64,000 nt of DNA from Trichuris trichiura. Lineage: Eukaryota; Nematoda; Enoplea; Trichinellida; Trichuridae. Location: NCBI GenBank assembly GCA_037903355.1, contig JBAJFE010000062.1:1550001-1614000 (forward strand). The letters run 5' to 3'. The notes under the pieces were generated by a model. The model was given only the letters and a program-made list of their open reading frames with translations, ran no database searches and had not been told where the DNA came from. This document shows, one piece after another, positions 23,901 through 35,003 of the stretch (position 1 is the first letter of the stretch; the number at the start of each line of letters is the position of its first letter). Both the position numbers and the translations under genes were made by a program.

Positions 23901-26900
23901 GAAAAAATTGCAGCGCATACGAACGAATTTAACAAAGGCTGCGTTCACAACAAATCGCCCTAACTTCCTTCTTCATACATGCATTGGCAAATAAAACTAA
24001 TAACAATTAACTAAATGATTTCATATAAACATTTTTTTCATTTAAGCAGACGCGTTCAAATTTATAGAATAGCATTGAGCCTGCAAATAGTGAAATGCAT
24101 AGCTTTCTCCGTTCTTCTCCCTTACATACCAATAAATGTCATTTCAAAACTCATTGTTGATTAATGAATTAAACTTAGCATAATCGTCAAACTTAGTGGC
24201 AACTTTAAAAATGAAGCAACTTAAGCTGCTTACAACCTAAACTAAACAGTCAGAAGGGCATAGAGCTAAGATTAGCAGATTCCATTACGGTTCCGATTCA
24301 AAAAAAAAGTGCCCACGTACCTGCGCATAGCTTCTTCTTATGTCTTGGGCAGTTAAAATTGTCGCATTCGCAAAATTGACCAGAGTATATTTCGTTGATG
24401 TTCTAAGATGTTAATTTATAAAAAAAAAATAGAAGCGCGACAAGCTTGTCAGTCAATACCTCCCGTTTGAAGCAAACGCAGCGGCCGCAATCGCAGTCAC
24501 CTCTTCCTTCGCAGATAGGCGCTCGACTATCGTTATTCCTGGCAGGCAATATTAATGGAATACGAAAAGAACGAGGAAGGTCGGCGGCTTACTTCCTGCA
24601 CATCATATCTAACGCCACAGTAGACATTCCGGGAGCTTCACATTCGCATCGACGACCAACACGGTTGTTGTAACACTGACAAGCGCCGCATACGAGATCT
24701 CCATTGTAATTGCAGTAGCTGGCCGCTCTCGTAAGCGACTAGAAAAAATTTAAAAAAATAAGCAGGAAAATTGAGACTGTTATAAGCTCATACGTTCAAC
24801 GGCTTCGAAGTGCAAGAACAATCGCACAGCACGTTCAAACGAATGATGAGCACGTCCGACAGACCCGACGGACCTATTCGAATTAAAAACTCGCGCTGCT
24901 CCGTGCAGCGCGTCACCTCCAGCGATATATTGAACGTTATAGTGTCGCCCACTTTGATACCACTGCAAACGTTGGTCCGATTTACAACCTTCCTGAAATT
25001 AGCATACTCCAAAGCTTTTCTTCCAACTTCGGCTGAATACCGACCCTTTGCACGCGGTCGAATAGCTTATCTGGACGCCTTGGGAGGCATTGACGTTGTC
25101 GACCATGACGATCTTTTGGGAGATTTTCTAAGAGGCAAAAAACAGTCATAACATTTAAACTTAGACATTATGTTGGCGAGAAGGTTCGCCCATTCCCTTT
25201 TCTGACAGTTCAAACTAATGTTTGTAAAATTTCATTGCGGCATTGGTTTTTTAAAATAGCTTCCATTGCACCCAACTATCTTCTGCTGACGTGCTGACTA
25301 AGCGCAGACGCCAAGGTAGTAGAAACTCCACCACGCATTTTTGCATACCTTCGATTTTGGATATGCTTTCCAGACTGTCTTCTAATACAAGCGAAGCCGT
25401 TTATGTAAATAATCACATATACAGTGCTGCAGGATGGGAATACATGCTAATCAGAAGGGATACTGTCTGTTGAGCACGCCAGACGTGGTAACGCTTTCCA
25501 GCACAGGCTTGCTTTGAGGTCAGAAGGTCTTTCATCGCAGCCTCGACATATGGCTGTTGCTCAAGGAGATATGCCGCTCGCTGGAGTGACATGTGCTTCA
25601 GCCACTTCTAGGTTATATCTAGCGCTAATTTTGAAAGCAACGGTCTGGAACAGTGATTCCCAACCTTTTCTGCGCCAGGGCCCCCTCCCGTTCTTGCGTG
25701 GTTGTGCTCTTCTCTTTTCTCGCCCTAGGTTCTTTCGCGTTTATTAGAGTACCTGTGACACGCAGTTTACCGAAGATTTCAACAATGAATTTGCTGTTGT
25801 CTTTTCGATCTGGTGAAAACCGGACAACGAACTTTTAATCTGCATTTTAAAACTCTTCAATTTAAAAGTTCGATTTTTGCACTGGCCTGTGCCATATGGA
25901 AAAGGTAGTAACAAATCTAAATCTAATTCCTGACACGTGTGCAGTGTTTTTCAGTCGCGTGGTCTAAGTATTTCAGACGACCTGTAACTGCTCTTCTTTG
26001 CCGAGTGAATGAACGTAGGTCAAAAAGGTTCCTTAGTCATATGGAATTGGTCGAAACTTCTTCCACGCTCAGTTGCCAAACTTTCATCTTGAAAATGGGT
26101 TTGTGTGACAAAAGTTTCCTGTTAAGATTTATTGGATTTGTAGTCAAGATTTTTAAAGACTAACTCACATGAAGATGGAACGTCTTTATACGGTCTAGCA
26201 GTTTTATCATAAGAAAAAAGAGTCGTTTATTCCCATTGTAAGTCAAAGAAGGTAAGAGCATACAAACGATAGGAGCTTTCGGAACTCAACTGGTTCCGTC
26301 GTCAGCAACAGGGTACAAGGCCTGTCGCTAACGATGAAACTAGGTAAGTGCTACCTTTCGCCCATGGCTTGTGTCCTATCGCTGACGACGGATCCAGTTG
26401 GGTTGTGAAAGCCCTGATCGTTTGGGTACTGCTGCGTTCTCTTATTTACAACGGGAGTAAACCGCTCTTTTTCTTTTGTGACTAACTGGCACTTAAGTCT
26501 TCAGTCGCAGGGTACGAAAATGGTTTGTTAGAAACTTCAACGCGCTTTTACCGCACACGGTCAAATTCTACGTCTGTTTTTTGTTGTACTTGTCGCCTTG
26601 TTAACAACAACAATATTATGCGTTGATCATGCTGGACGTCGGTTCTTCGAACTCCGTATTATTGTATTCAAGTTTACTACTTGACTTTAACAAGTAGCAA
26701 AAGTTGGCTATGTTGGCAAATCAGTGTGATGGCTGAAGCTGGTGCCCTAATACCAATTTTTCCACGTCAGGTTCAATATTCGTTAGCAGCAATCTTAAGT
26801 CTCCACGCTGCGCTATTTGTAGCCTGTTTCTTTTTTAACCAAAAGATCTGTAGCGGCACTGAACCTACGTTCAACCAAATAAGAAGAAGGAAACGACACG

Positions 26901-29589
26901 AGGTACTTTTTAACGATCTTCCATAATTCAGGGTAAAGTGTCGCAATTTGATGCTGCAACCAGAAATGACTGTAGCCACTCTTAAACTTAGGCTTCAGTT
27001 CTTCATTGGCTTGCAACTCAATCAGCTCTTCTTGCAAAAATGTCTCTGCTTCGTTAGCGTTTGAATATGGATCCAAAATCCAGGCTGGTATTCTCATTTT
27101 CACAACCGGGGACCCCCAAGGGCCCCCTTAGCATTCAGGACCCCCTTGGACTCCCCCTGGGCCCCCAAGGGGGCCCAGGAGCCCCCGTTGGGAATGACTG
27201 GTCTGGAACAATATTCAGGCCTAGTTGAAACGGACAGTGGTACACTACGCTTTCCTGGTTTCCTCATATATGGAACTTCTACGAAAGTTAGCGTCTGCTA
27301 CGCATGCAGCCTTTGTCCTGAGATGAACCAGTGGTTTTTCTTTCTAATTTTTACCTTCAACAAGTGCCCAGTAGTAGGATGCTCTCCCTTCTCTGCTTAG
27401 GCTGTACGAAAGGCCAATGATGACGTCATTCATCATAGCGAATTCAGAAAATCAGACCAGTAGCTGTTTCTCGAATTTCCATTGCACCTCGTAACTAAGC
27501 CATGGATACGAAGTACTTTAGCCATTCTTTCATCATCATAGCTAAAGTTTTCCATCAACAGGATAGAACGATTTTTTTTAGTTGCACAATGACCTTCGCA
27601 GGTCGCTAGCATCGAAATCCCCGCTCTTGAAAAGCATGTGCCACCTTTTAGGCATGCTTGCAGAAATCACTCTCGCCATATATGTTGCGCAAAGTTCTTG
27701 CGGTTTCTATCACGTTTTTCTCCTCGTAGAAGGAAGAGAACGAGGAGACGCAAATGGACTTCATCAAGGACTGGATGAGAGAAACCGATAAAAGTTTTTC
27801 TGTTATGACATAGATGTTGGTTTTAGTCCCCCCCATACAACGCTAAACAAAGCGCTTAGATATTACTCAAGATTTCTGAGGCGAACTTATGCACCATTCA
27901 CATGAAGCAAAGGCACTTACGTCGTACTGTTCTTGGACCAATTCGACCACGTTTGAAGAATCGTTGGCTAGTTTACCCACAGATGCGCTGATTTCCGGTA
28001 GGGCACTTCGCAGCCGCTGGTACAAAGACAGCTGTTCCTCAGTGACAGCAAAAATCATGTTCGCCTGCGTTTCTCTTATCTTCTGGTGAACCTGACTGAT
28101 GCTGGGATAGTCGAACTCGGTGGACATGGTGTAGTAGCCGCTCTTGTCAAGATGACAGCTGCCATCGTTTGGCACAACCAAACCGCCAAGCTTCAAAGGG
28201 AAAAACAAGTCAAGGTCACTTTTCTTTAAAATCACAACATTAAGCGTATGTATACCCTTCCGTCTCCGGCGTAATGAAAACCAGCATCGGTAGAAAATAC
28301 GATCATTTTTCTGGACTTTTCTCTCCAACCAATTTCATCCTTAAAATGAATCTTCTAGAAAAGTTATTTTCCAAAAAAGGTACAAACGTACGGCGCAAGT
28401 TAGAGCTTGTATTATTGCGTCGAAACCGCCCTCTGGTGCGTCCAAGTTTCCGGATACTGCCGACTCATTCACCTCCCTCTGGAAAAAGCGACCTGTTGCA
28501 TTGTTAAAAAATTATCCAGCAAGGAAGTTACCGCGAAACGTTTTGTATCTTTTGTAAGTCTCATGTGATTCTTGAAGCCGTAAGGCTCAACGCAACTACT
28601 GCAGGGTCTATTAGCCCTGAAGTAACAAACACGCATTAAGGAAAAGTTCTCGCGCTGAGTGAACGTACTTTTCCGGTCTGGGGTCAACGAATGGCATCAC
28701 TTTCTTGTCCACGAAAGAGCCAAAACCGAGACGAAAATTTCTTGTTATCTTACGCATACGTTCGGCTGAAAAGGGGTTTGATGTTGCTCAAAATTTGGGG
28801 GCGATAATCATGACTCAACGTACACAAAAGGTCTCCCAATTCGGTCAACTTTTGCTTGTCATCTGCCATGGAAAACGAAAGGTCCATCAAGTAGTACAGA
28901 TCGACAGGATAATCAACCGCTTGGCGAAAGGTAACATCAAAGGATAGAATGTCTTCTGCCATTGGAGTAATGCAAATTTTGTAAACAACACAGTTGACGA
29001 AACAGCAAAGGCATACTTGGCCTCATTGTTATCATTATTTCTTGGGGTTGCAGCTGAACTGCGTCGCTTTCCTCCTCTGTTTCTCCGGCATTGGTTAGAG
29101 GTTCATCCTACATAACAGATGCGAGAATAAGCTACGCTTTCAATGGGAGAACCTCTGAGATTTCGTTGGCGAAACAACTTAAAATAGAAAACAGAAGGAG
29201 AAGGAAACTTACTCGGATAATGCTGTAGGCAGTCTTTGGGTTTTCGATTAGGTCGTCAAAACAACCGTTATTTTTCAGCCTTTCCAACGTATCGCAGCGT
29301 GAATGACGATTGTTGTCGTCGTAACCCTTAACGTGAAAAACATTGTGCTAACGGAAATTTCTGAACGAAGCTACCGGCATGGTACACCAGGCGCAGCTGG
29401 GATGCTGCTGGACGCAGTGTTCGCAAGTGTAGTTTTCTCTGCTTAATGCGTGACACGGAAAACCAGAAGTGTTCGAATCGGCTAAATTCACACGGGATGT
29501 CCAACAGCATTTCATTACTGCTTATTGTACTTACATTGGCTATTCACGCAGTGGAGGGCAATGGCGAATAATAAAACCAAAAAGTTCAT
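20988..29589 (-). CDS. pat-3: Integrin beta subunit (PAT-3/beta-PS type), 20 exons
   Basis: Cell-matrix adhesion receptor chain. Exons, 5' to 3': 29535-29589, 29375-29481, 29213-29326, 29017-29107, 28824-28955, 28669-28765, 28532-28616, 28392-28478, 28256-28339, 27921-28190, 25045-25127, 24794-24992, 24593-24738, 24460-24538, 24321-24402, 21872-22077, 21691-21817, 21514-21636, 21112-21278, 20988-21059; 2406 nt, 801 aa. Signal peptide [17 protein letters not shown] domain; betaI domain with MIDAS DLSFS at about 147-151, then [25 protein letters not shown] and [14 protein letters not shown]; hybrid domain; I-EGF repeats ([40 protein letters not shown]); beta-tail; one membrane helix near 730-755; a cytoplasmic tail of about 46 residues with [24 protein letters not shown] and NPAY. 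Length fits PAT-3. Intron 15 hosts an MSP gene, and intron 10 hosts a hAT element. Confidence 0.96.
22314..22943 (+). CDS. MSP-domain protein with acidic tail, nested in integrin intron
   Basis: Single-exon gene, 209 aa, ATG at 22314 (the first ATG of the frame; codons before it lie in the same frame). The N-terminal 120 residues form an MSP/VAP-type immunoglobulin-like fold: [58 protein letters not shown]. The rest is Ala/Pro/Lys-rich and ends in a Glu run (about 12 acidic residues in a row) and QKQKQ. There is no C-terminal membrane anchor, so it is not a standard VAP; it is closer to the small free MSP-domain proteins common in nematodes. It lies antisense inside integrin beta intron 15 (22078-24320) and has no introns, which might mean origin by retroposition. 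The function is unknown. Confidence 0.85.
   Translation: MSVSPQDENYVLQQIAIDNSKIYIIPSDKEEKSDKVRITNPTNSSVAFKVKSTRPKQLVIAPPSGVIKPQSGLTLKVKFHKLSEANFAATKDRLTIVIAVVQEKSFVTTSTFWKGPNGPPKVQKRLPILISYFERPAAERAAAASAEEVVAQPANLKPSAAKPTGDNTSAEKGKLAAPPSKEEAAKKESEEEEEEEEEEDESDEQKQKQ
22944..24320. other. Rest of integrin beta intron 15
   Basis: 3' flank of the nested MSP gene. AT-rich; no further exon recognised. Confidence 0.5.
25643..25650 (+). repeat. Left hAT target-site duplication
   Basis: GTCTGGAA, repeated exactly at 27201-27208. Confidence 0.85.
26272..26308 (-). ncRNA. Hammerhead-like motif, left arm of 26-kb palindrome
   Basis: Minus strand: CTGACGA, C, GGAAC, a 7-nt loop, GTTCC, GAAA, GCTCC. Helix II is perfect over 5 bp. 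Confidence 0.4.
26380..26416 (+). ncRNA. Decayed hammerhead-like motif, right arm of 26-kb palindrome
   Basis: CTGACGA at 26382 and GAAA at 26407 are kept, but helix II has mismatches. Confidence 0.25.
26721..27103 (-). pseudogene. hAT transposase C-terminal (dimerisation) fragment
   Basis: ZBED5/hAT-like C-terminus: [37 protein letters not shown] and [16 protein letters not shown] are characteristic of the hAT dimerisation domain. One frameshift near 26830 is needed to continue into [20 protein letters not shown], ending at a stop at 26721. The zinc finger and catalytic DDE parts are missing, so this copy cannot make active transposase. Confidence 0.85.
27201..27208 (+). repeat. Right hAT target-site duplication
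   Basis: GTCTGGAA, matching 25643-25650. Confidence 0.85.
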
Positions 29590-32500
29590 TGTCGCTTCAA
29601 CTATTAAAACTTTCTTTTCGAAACCCGAGAAGCACGCTCTAGAATGTTAGTAATGTCGCTATGACAGATCCAACCACGCACACAAATCACACTGCCGCTA
29701 CGATACCCACTTGACAAAAATATATTGCCCTCACACGATATGCCTCTGAATGGCAACGACGGAGAAAGCTTAACGGGAAAAGCACGGCTGCACGTTTAAC
29801 GATAAAGTTTTAAGAGCTCCCACGATAAACAATTCGAGCAATTCCTATACATAAACTATGACTGACAAAATTATGTATCACAGTAGAACAAAAGCTGAGA
29901 AAGATTTGCACGGACGTATCCCAATTTTACATTTTCGTTATTCAACGTGAGGACATTTAGGCTGTTCATTACGATTGTCTCACGTTGCAGGTCTATAATT
30001 AATTGCAAACGTTTAAGAGAAGTGGAACTTTTCTTACTAACGTCAGCCAGTTGCAGTTTTACATTACCCGGTTTTCGAACTTTCCTTAAACCTAATATTT
30101 TCAAAGAGAAAATCAATTCTAATTTTCTGACGGAAACATAGCAATTACAAACTGACAGCTTTATGTTAATTTCAAATAGCATATGCGCTTAGCGTACACG
30201 CTGAATTAATGGTGCCAAGTACCTGCGCATCATACAGTAAGAAACTAGAAGAAATCTATTTTTTCTAGCTTTAACAAGTTGATAAGTTAATCGAAATGTT
30301 GGCAAAAGCAGAAGAGATAAATAACAAGTCAGCCGCAAGCTATTAAATAATCTGTTACGAAGAAAATTGTGGGCACGCGCTTTGACCGGATGAGAAATGT
30401 AGTCCTCGTAAACAAGATTTTGAACAGACTCAACGAATGAGCACTATGCGAAGTCCAAAACTAAAAATAATCTGAAAAACCGATCAACAGCGTGGGCGCT
30501 TGGTTGCATTGTTAAGCATATCCTGAAAAGCCTAAGCGTCAGTTGCTCCTAAGCGGCAGCAGCAAATGCGGTATTGCTGTACGAACTTTGCATGTAGATC
30601 ATTTCAAAATGCGTGCACGCAACAGATTTAGTTTTTTGCCAAAGCCCAAAATTCCACCAACGTACGTACTCGGGTCAAGATAAGAGTAGACGAAACTTTA
30701 TAACGATGAACGAGCGCAACAGCTTGGCAGTTGCTTCACGCTGCAGTGAGTCAGATGCGCATTCTGTCACTTGGCCAATTGCCTTACAAAATGAAGTAGA
30801 AAAACTTTTTGAGCATTTGCTCGTTATACGCAGATTGATTTTGAGATATCTAGAAAAACTATTTTGCAACAGCCATGAAGTATTCACTTTCTTTGCAAAA
30901 TAAGAATGAACAGGCTATCTCGGGACATATCTTAAGAAAAAGAGTCAATCTCGAGTAGCACTGAATAGATTCTGGAAAATGAAATTTTGCTCTATAGTTA
31001 AAAAGCTTGATATGTGCAGTTACACGTTAAAAGCAAAGTTTTCTTGAATCGTGCGTCGAACTTCAAATCGAGTCGGCTTGGCAAGACCGCATAGCCTCGA
31101 TTAGGAAAGCTATGCCTTGCAATAAACTTTTACAATAACGGGTTGTTTTCCAAGTACGCTATGAAGACCTACTTTTAAAGTTTTCTTTTTTGTGCTAACG
31201 GGCGACTTTCATTGTTTGAAGCAGATTTAACTATTGAAACTTGCGGGAAACACTTTTTGCCTCGTTTAGAGCTGTTGAACGGCATCACAAAACTAACAAT
31301 TTTTAAATTTATAATTTTATTGCCAAAAATCAAATGTAAAAAGAAGGACCAAATTAAAGCCAAGCATAAATTTTATTACGCCTTAAAAAATGACATGAAG
31401 CCGCCACCTTTTTAAGAAAAAATCCAAAACGATGGAAAAAGATGCGGATGTGACGTTCAAGCTTTTGTGAGTGGGGTAATAGAAAATTCGTTCTAAAAAA
31501 AATTCCAAAAGCTATATCAATTAATGTTTCGCTGACTGTGCTTAAAATTCAGCCATTATTTACTATCCGCGACTTTCAATATAACCACACAGCGTACTCG
31601 CAAAGAACGTTTATCTTATGCCAGCAGGAATACGCTTGGTCAAGTATAGGGCGTTCTTTTTTCCGTGAGCTGACGAATTCAGCTGCTTGATAAAGTCATG
31701 CAACAAACAACGATTCCAGTTTTGCTAGCGCGTAGCATTTCTATGACTCAACTTAGATACCGTTGCAGAATGACATTCTTCACCACTTTAAGCGCAAGGG
31801 ACAAACTGGCAACGAAACAGTCTTAGGATCATGTAACATAGGTTGACGTCCTCCGTCATTCGCATTCCTTTGTATGAGTAATGTAAGTTCAAAAATCGGT
31901 TGAACTAGCAACAATGTACATTATGTTGATATTCTGACGTTCATCAACTGAATTCGCTCAACTCAAAAACAATTTACTTTTACATTGTTTCAATGCCAGG
32001 TTTACGGAACGCAGAAAGCGATAATTTGGCTATTGTACGCCATGAATTTGTTGGCTTTGTTTATAATTGTTATACAGCTAAAGTGGGCAATGCGACAGCG
32101 AATAATGGTTACATAAAGAAGTTCGCTACACCATAACGTATGAATAGTCGGTTTGTGGTGGCTTACAATGACCGCTGAATGACTGTTTCAGTAGATGAAA
32201 GGTTCATTCCTACGCTCGAGCGCACCTGCAGATTACAGGCAAGCTGAGTCAGAAAATAAAATGAAAAATGCGTTCGGTATGACTCATTAAAAATGTATGC
32301 AAGTTCATGCATTAGATAAATAAAATAATCATTTTTAAAATTCAGCAAGAGTACCCCTTTTTGCACGGGGTGAAAATTTTGCTTAGTAAACACTCATGAC
32401 GTTTGGTAGCGCGTACACATGCCGTTTATTCATCCACCTATGCTTAAGATGAAAGTCAAATGGAGGGCTGTAGCACAGATTTAGTATAGCGCGGCATATA

Positions 32501-34262
32501 ATCATCACGATAGTATAAAGCATGTTCTATGATCAGATGCAAATGAAATTAATGGATTTTGCTCGTCCGCTTAAAGCGCGTACAGCCCTTAGCTTTTTTT
32601 GCTTATCGAAATGTCTGCTATGCCTCTAGTCTTACAATGTATAGTTTCGCCTCGTTATGTTACACTTAAAAGAGAGTAAAAGAAAGAAGCGAAAGTAAAA
32701 TTAGCCAATTTCGATTTCGCACAAATCCCCAAAGTCTCCTTGAAACGAGTTGCAATAGTTACGGCGCGCAACTAGTCACCATGCTTTTACCGTTTTTAAA
32801 GTGTTTCTGGGCATTTTCCAAAAATTCATTTGCAAGCTTAACTGTACAACTACTCAGCGCTCGCTCTCCGGAGTATTGAAAATAGGTCTCTTTCTAAAAA
32901 TGAAACGTTACTTAAAATGCGCACTCAATTCGAGCGCGGAACAAAAATTGATGGATACCGTCGAAACGATTGCTAGCAAAGGCACGTAGCGCATACAAAA
33001 AGCAAGTTTCCATCAGCGCTAACCCTATCAGCTTTTCATTCAGAACGTTGCATTCGAAAGAGGCGTAATTCAGGGCAACATCGCTTCATTCAGTTTTATT
33101 TTCAAAAAAACTTCCCCTACTTAAAAGACAATCGTAAATCGACAAACGCTTTTGTAAATACCAACAACTTCGCGTAACAAAAGCATTCTGCAAATCGACT
33201 TCGGTCTGTTTTGGAGTTTACGGTAGGTTTTCGTAATGGTGCGAAATCGCTAAACGAACAAGAGCCATTTTAATAGGAAAAACGATAAGCTTTCTTGAAT
33301 CCTTAGAAAAAAAATCTACTCATTTGGAAATTCAATTTTTGCGCGAAGAGCCAACCTAACACACGCTGCGAAGGACCAACGTTCGTCATATTACTCCCTA
33401 CGGTTGTCAAAATTCGTCCGCAAACGCTGGACGAACCATTGTTTTGTTCCGCAAATCTAACCGGAAGCACAGAGTGAAAAAATAGCAAATACAAATTTTT
33501 AAACAAATCGTATTCGCGCATTTTTAAGCTTATTTCCTAAAAAGGCTGCATACCGCCCAAAAGCAGACTTTTTCGACTCCTACGAAAACCTGTTTTCAAC
33601 AACAGTTCTCTTCTTTCGGACGAGTAGCGTACAGCTACAGTAAGTACAGTGTTCGATGGCAACGTGACTTTGTTACTTACTGTTAAAATGATATTCCGAA
33701 AAAGCGACGCCTCGACAAGAAAAAGCGCTTACTAGATCGCTTTTACTTAGTGACAAACTTCGACAAAACCGACGACTGCGCCTAAGCGCAGTTTGCAAAC
33801 AGCGGCTATTTGAACTTGACTCTCGGATAACTGTTGCTCGAACGTCGCGTCGTTTTTTGAACGATGCATTTTCGATTGAGCTTTATTTCATGGTAACATC
33901 AGGTGAGTACGGAAACAAAATTTACTCCTTACACACCAAAATAAAGGAGGATAAAACGAGTCGAGTGTAGGACGCGCGCAAATCGCGTACGGCAAATGAG
34001 GACATCCGTATATATGTATATATATATACATACATATATATATAAACATATACGGATGTTTAATATTCATATTTGTAATAAGAGCGTATGTACGTTACCT
34101 TGTAGAGGAAAGATCATATATCTAACCTAACGTGAAAGGAACAGAACGAATAAAGACAATTTCGAAGTGCGCCAAACGTAGTTTACAAATTAGTATGTGA
34201 CAAAAATACGAGGCGAGTCGGTCAACTCCAGGTAAACGAGTACCCAGCGATGTGGAGCACAT
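29590..34262. other. 4.7-kb region between integrin beta and HMGB, no gene seen
   Basis: All ORFs are short and lack recognisable domains or convincing splice junctions. It should hold the integrin beta promoter (right of 29589) and the 3' UTR of the HMGB gene. An AT-rich hairpin lies at about 34005-34061. Confidence 0.5.
34005..34061. repeat. AT-rich foldback
   Basis: ACATCCGTATAT and ATATACGGATGT flank an alternating TA/TG tract of about 35 bp, so single strands can form a hairpin. It may be microsatellite expansion inside a small inverted repeat. Confidence 0.6.
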
Positions 34263-35003
34263 TCAGTCGCCGGCATCGTCCTCATCATCGTCTTCGTCAT
34301 CAATATCGTCGTCCTCCATATTCGCGGGTGCCGAGGTGGTCGCCGTAGCGCGGGCAACGCCTGGATTGGACCGACCTGTCGCCTGCTTCTTACCGCCCGA
34401 CTTGTATTCCTTCATTTCTTTCTCGTAGCGAACTTTGTCCTTAACAGCCATATCTTCGTACTCGCGCTTCTGCTCTTCGTCCAACTCTTTCCACATTCTT
34501 CCCAACTCCTGAGCGACTTGACCAACCTTCCATTCGGGATGTCCTTGCTGAACGTCGGGTCGTTTAACGTGAGAAAAGAAAAAGAATGCCGACCTTAACA
34601 AATGAAAAAGACGCATACATTTATTCAGAGTTTGATAATAAGCTTACAAAGCGCGCTTCGGGGCATTGGGATCCTTCTTGTTACGCTTTCGTTTACGCAG
34701 TGCGTCCTCACCGCCGTAGGCTGCCACCTCTGCTTGGTAACGCTCGCGGTCTTTCTGCGCCAGCTCGTAGAAGCGTTGCTTCTCCTGCTGAGTCATAGTC
34801 TACAGAGCAAAAGGGTCACCCGTAGGCGCCTTTACGATAGCGACAAAAGGTCTTGCCTTCCACTTTTCCGAGCACTTTTTCGAAATCTCCGTAACCTGGA
34901 CGTTTTCGGATGGATACTTTTTCTTGTGCTCCTCGTAGCACATCTTGACGAAAAAACCGTACGGAGACGTTTTACCTCTGGGCTTGCCTGCTTCTCGAAC
35001 CAT
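34263..35003 (-). CDS. hmg-1.2: HMGB-type protein, two HMG boxes and acidic tail
   Basis: Non-sequence-specific DNA-bending chromatin protein. Exons 34857-35003, 34648-34799, 34263-34593; 209 aa. Box A starts [20 protein letters not shown] and continues [19 protein letters not shown]. The linker is [20 protein letters not shown]. Box B continues [20 protein letters not shown] and [17 protein letters not shown]. The C-terminus is Ala/Thr-rich, then [16 protein letters not shown]. The ATG at 35003 gives the family's usual short N-terminus. A GTAG-starting stretch after TTTGCAG just upstream suggests an intron in the 5' UTR. Intron 1 (34800-34856) starts with GC instead of GT (AAG|GCAAGA); using it restores the box A sequence exactly. 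Confidence 0.95.

Larger units (their letters stand above)
26209..26481. mobile_element. Palindromic hammerhead-bearing element inside the hAT
   Basis: Two imperfect inverted arms (about 26209-26323 and 26369-26481) share GTCGTTTATTCCC, AAACGAT.AGG and a GAGCTTTCGGAACTC block. Each arm holds a CTGACGA...GAAA motif. Layout matches the 58-kb and nested 13-kb foldbacks. Target duplications are not clear here. Confidence 0.6.
25651..27200 (-). mobile_element. hAT DNA transposon, internally decayed
   Basis: A 1,550-bp element in integrin beta intron 10. Terminal inverted repeats are CAGTGATTCCCAAC (left) and CAGTCATTCCCAAC (right, reversed), 13 of 14 matching. An 8-bp target duplication GTCTGGAA lies at 25643-25650 and 27201-27208, the length diagnostic for hAT. 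Subterminal regions are rich in runs such as GGGCCCCC. It retains only the C-terminal part of a transposase and also hosts a palindromic element at about 26209-26481. Confidence 0.9.
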
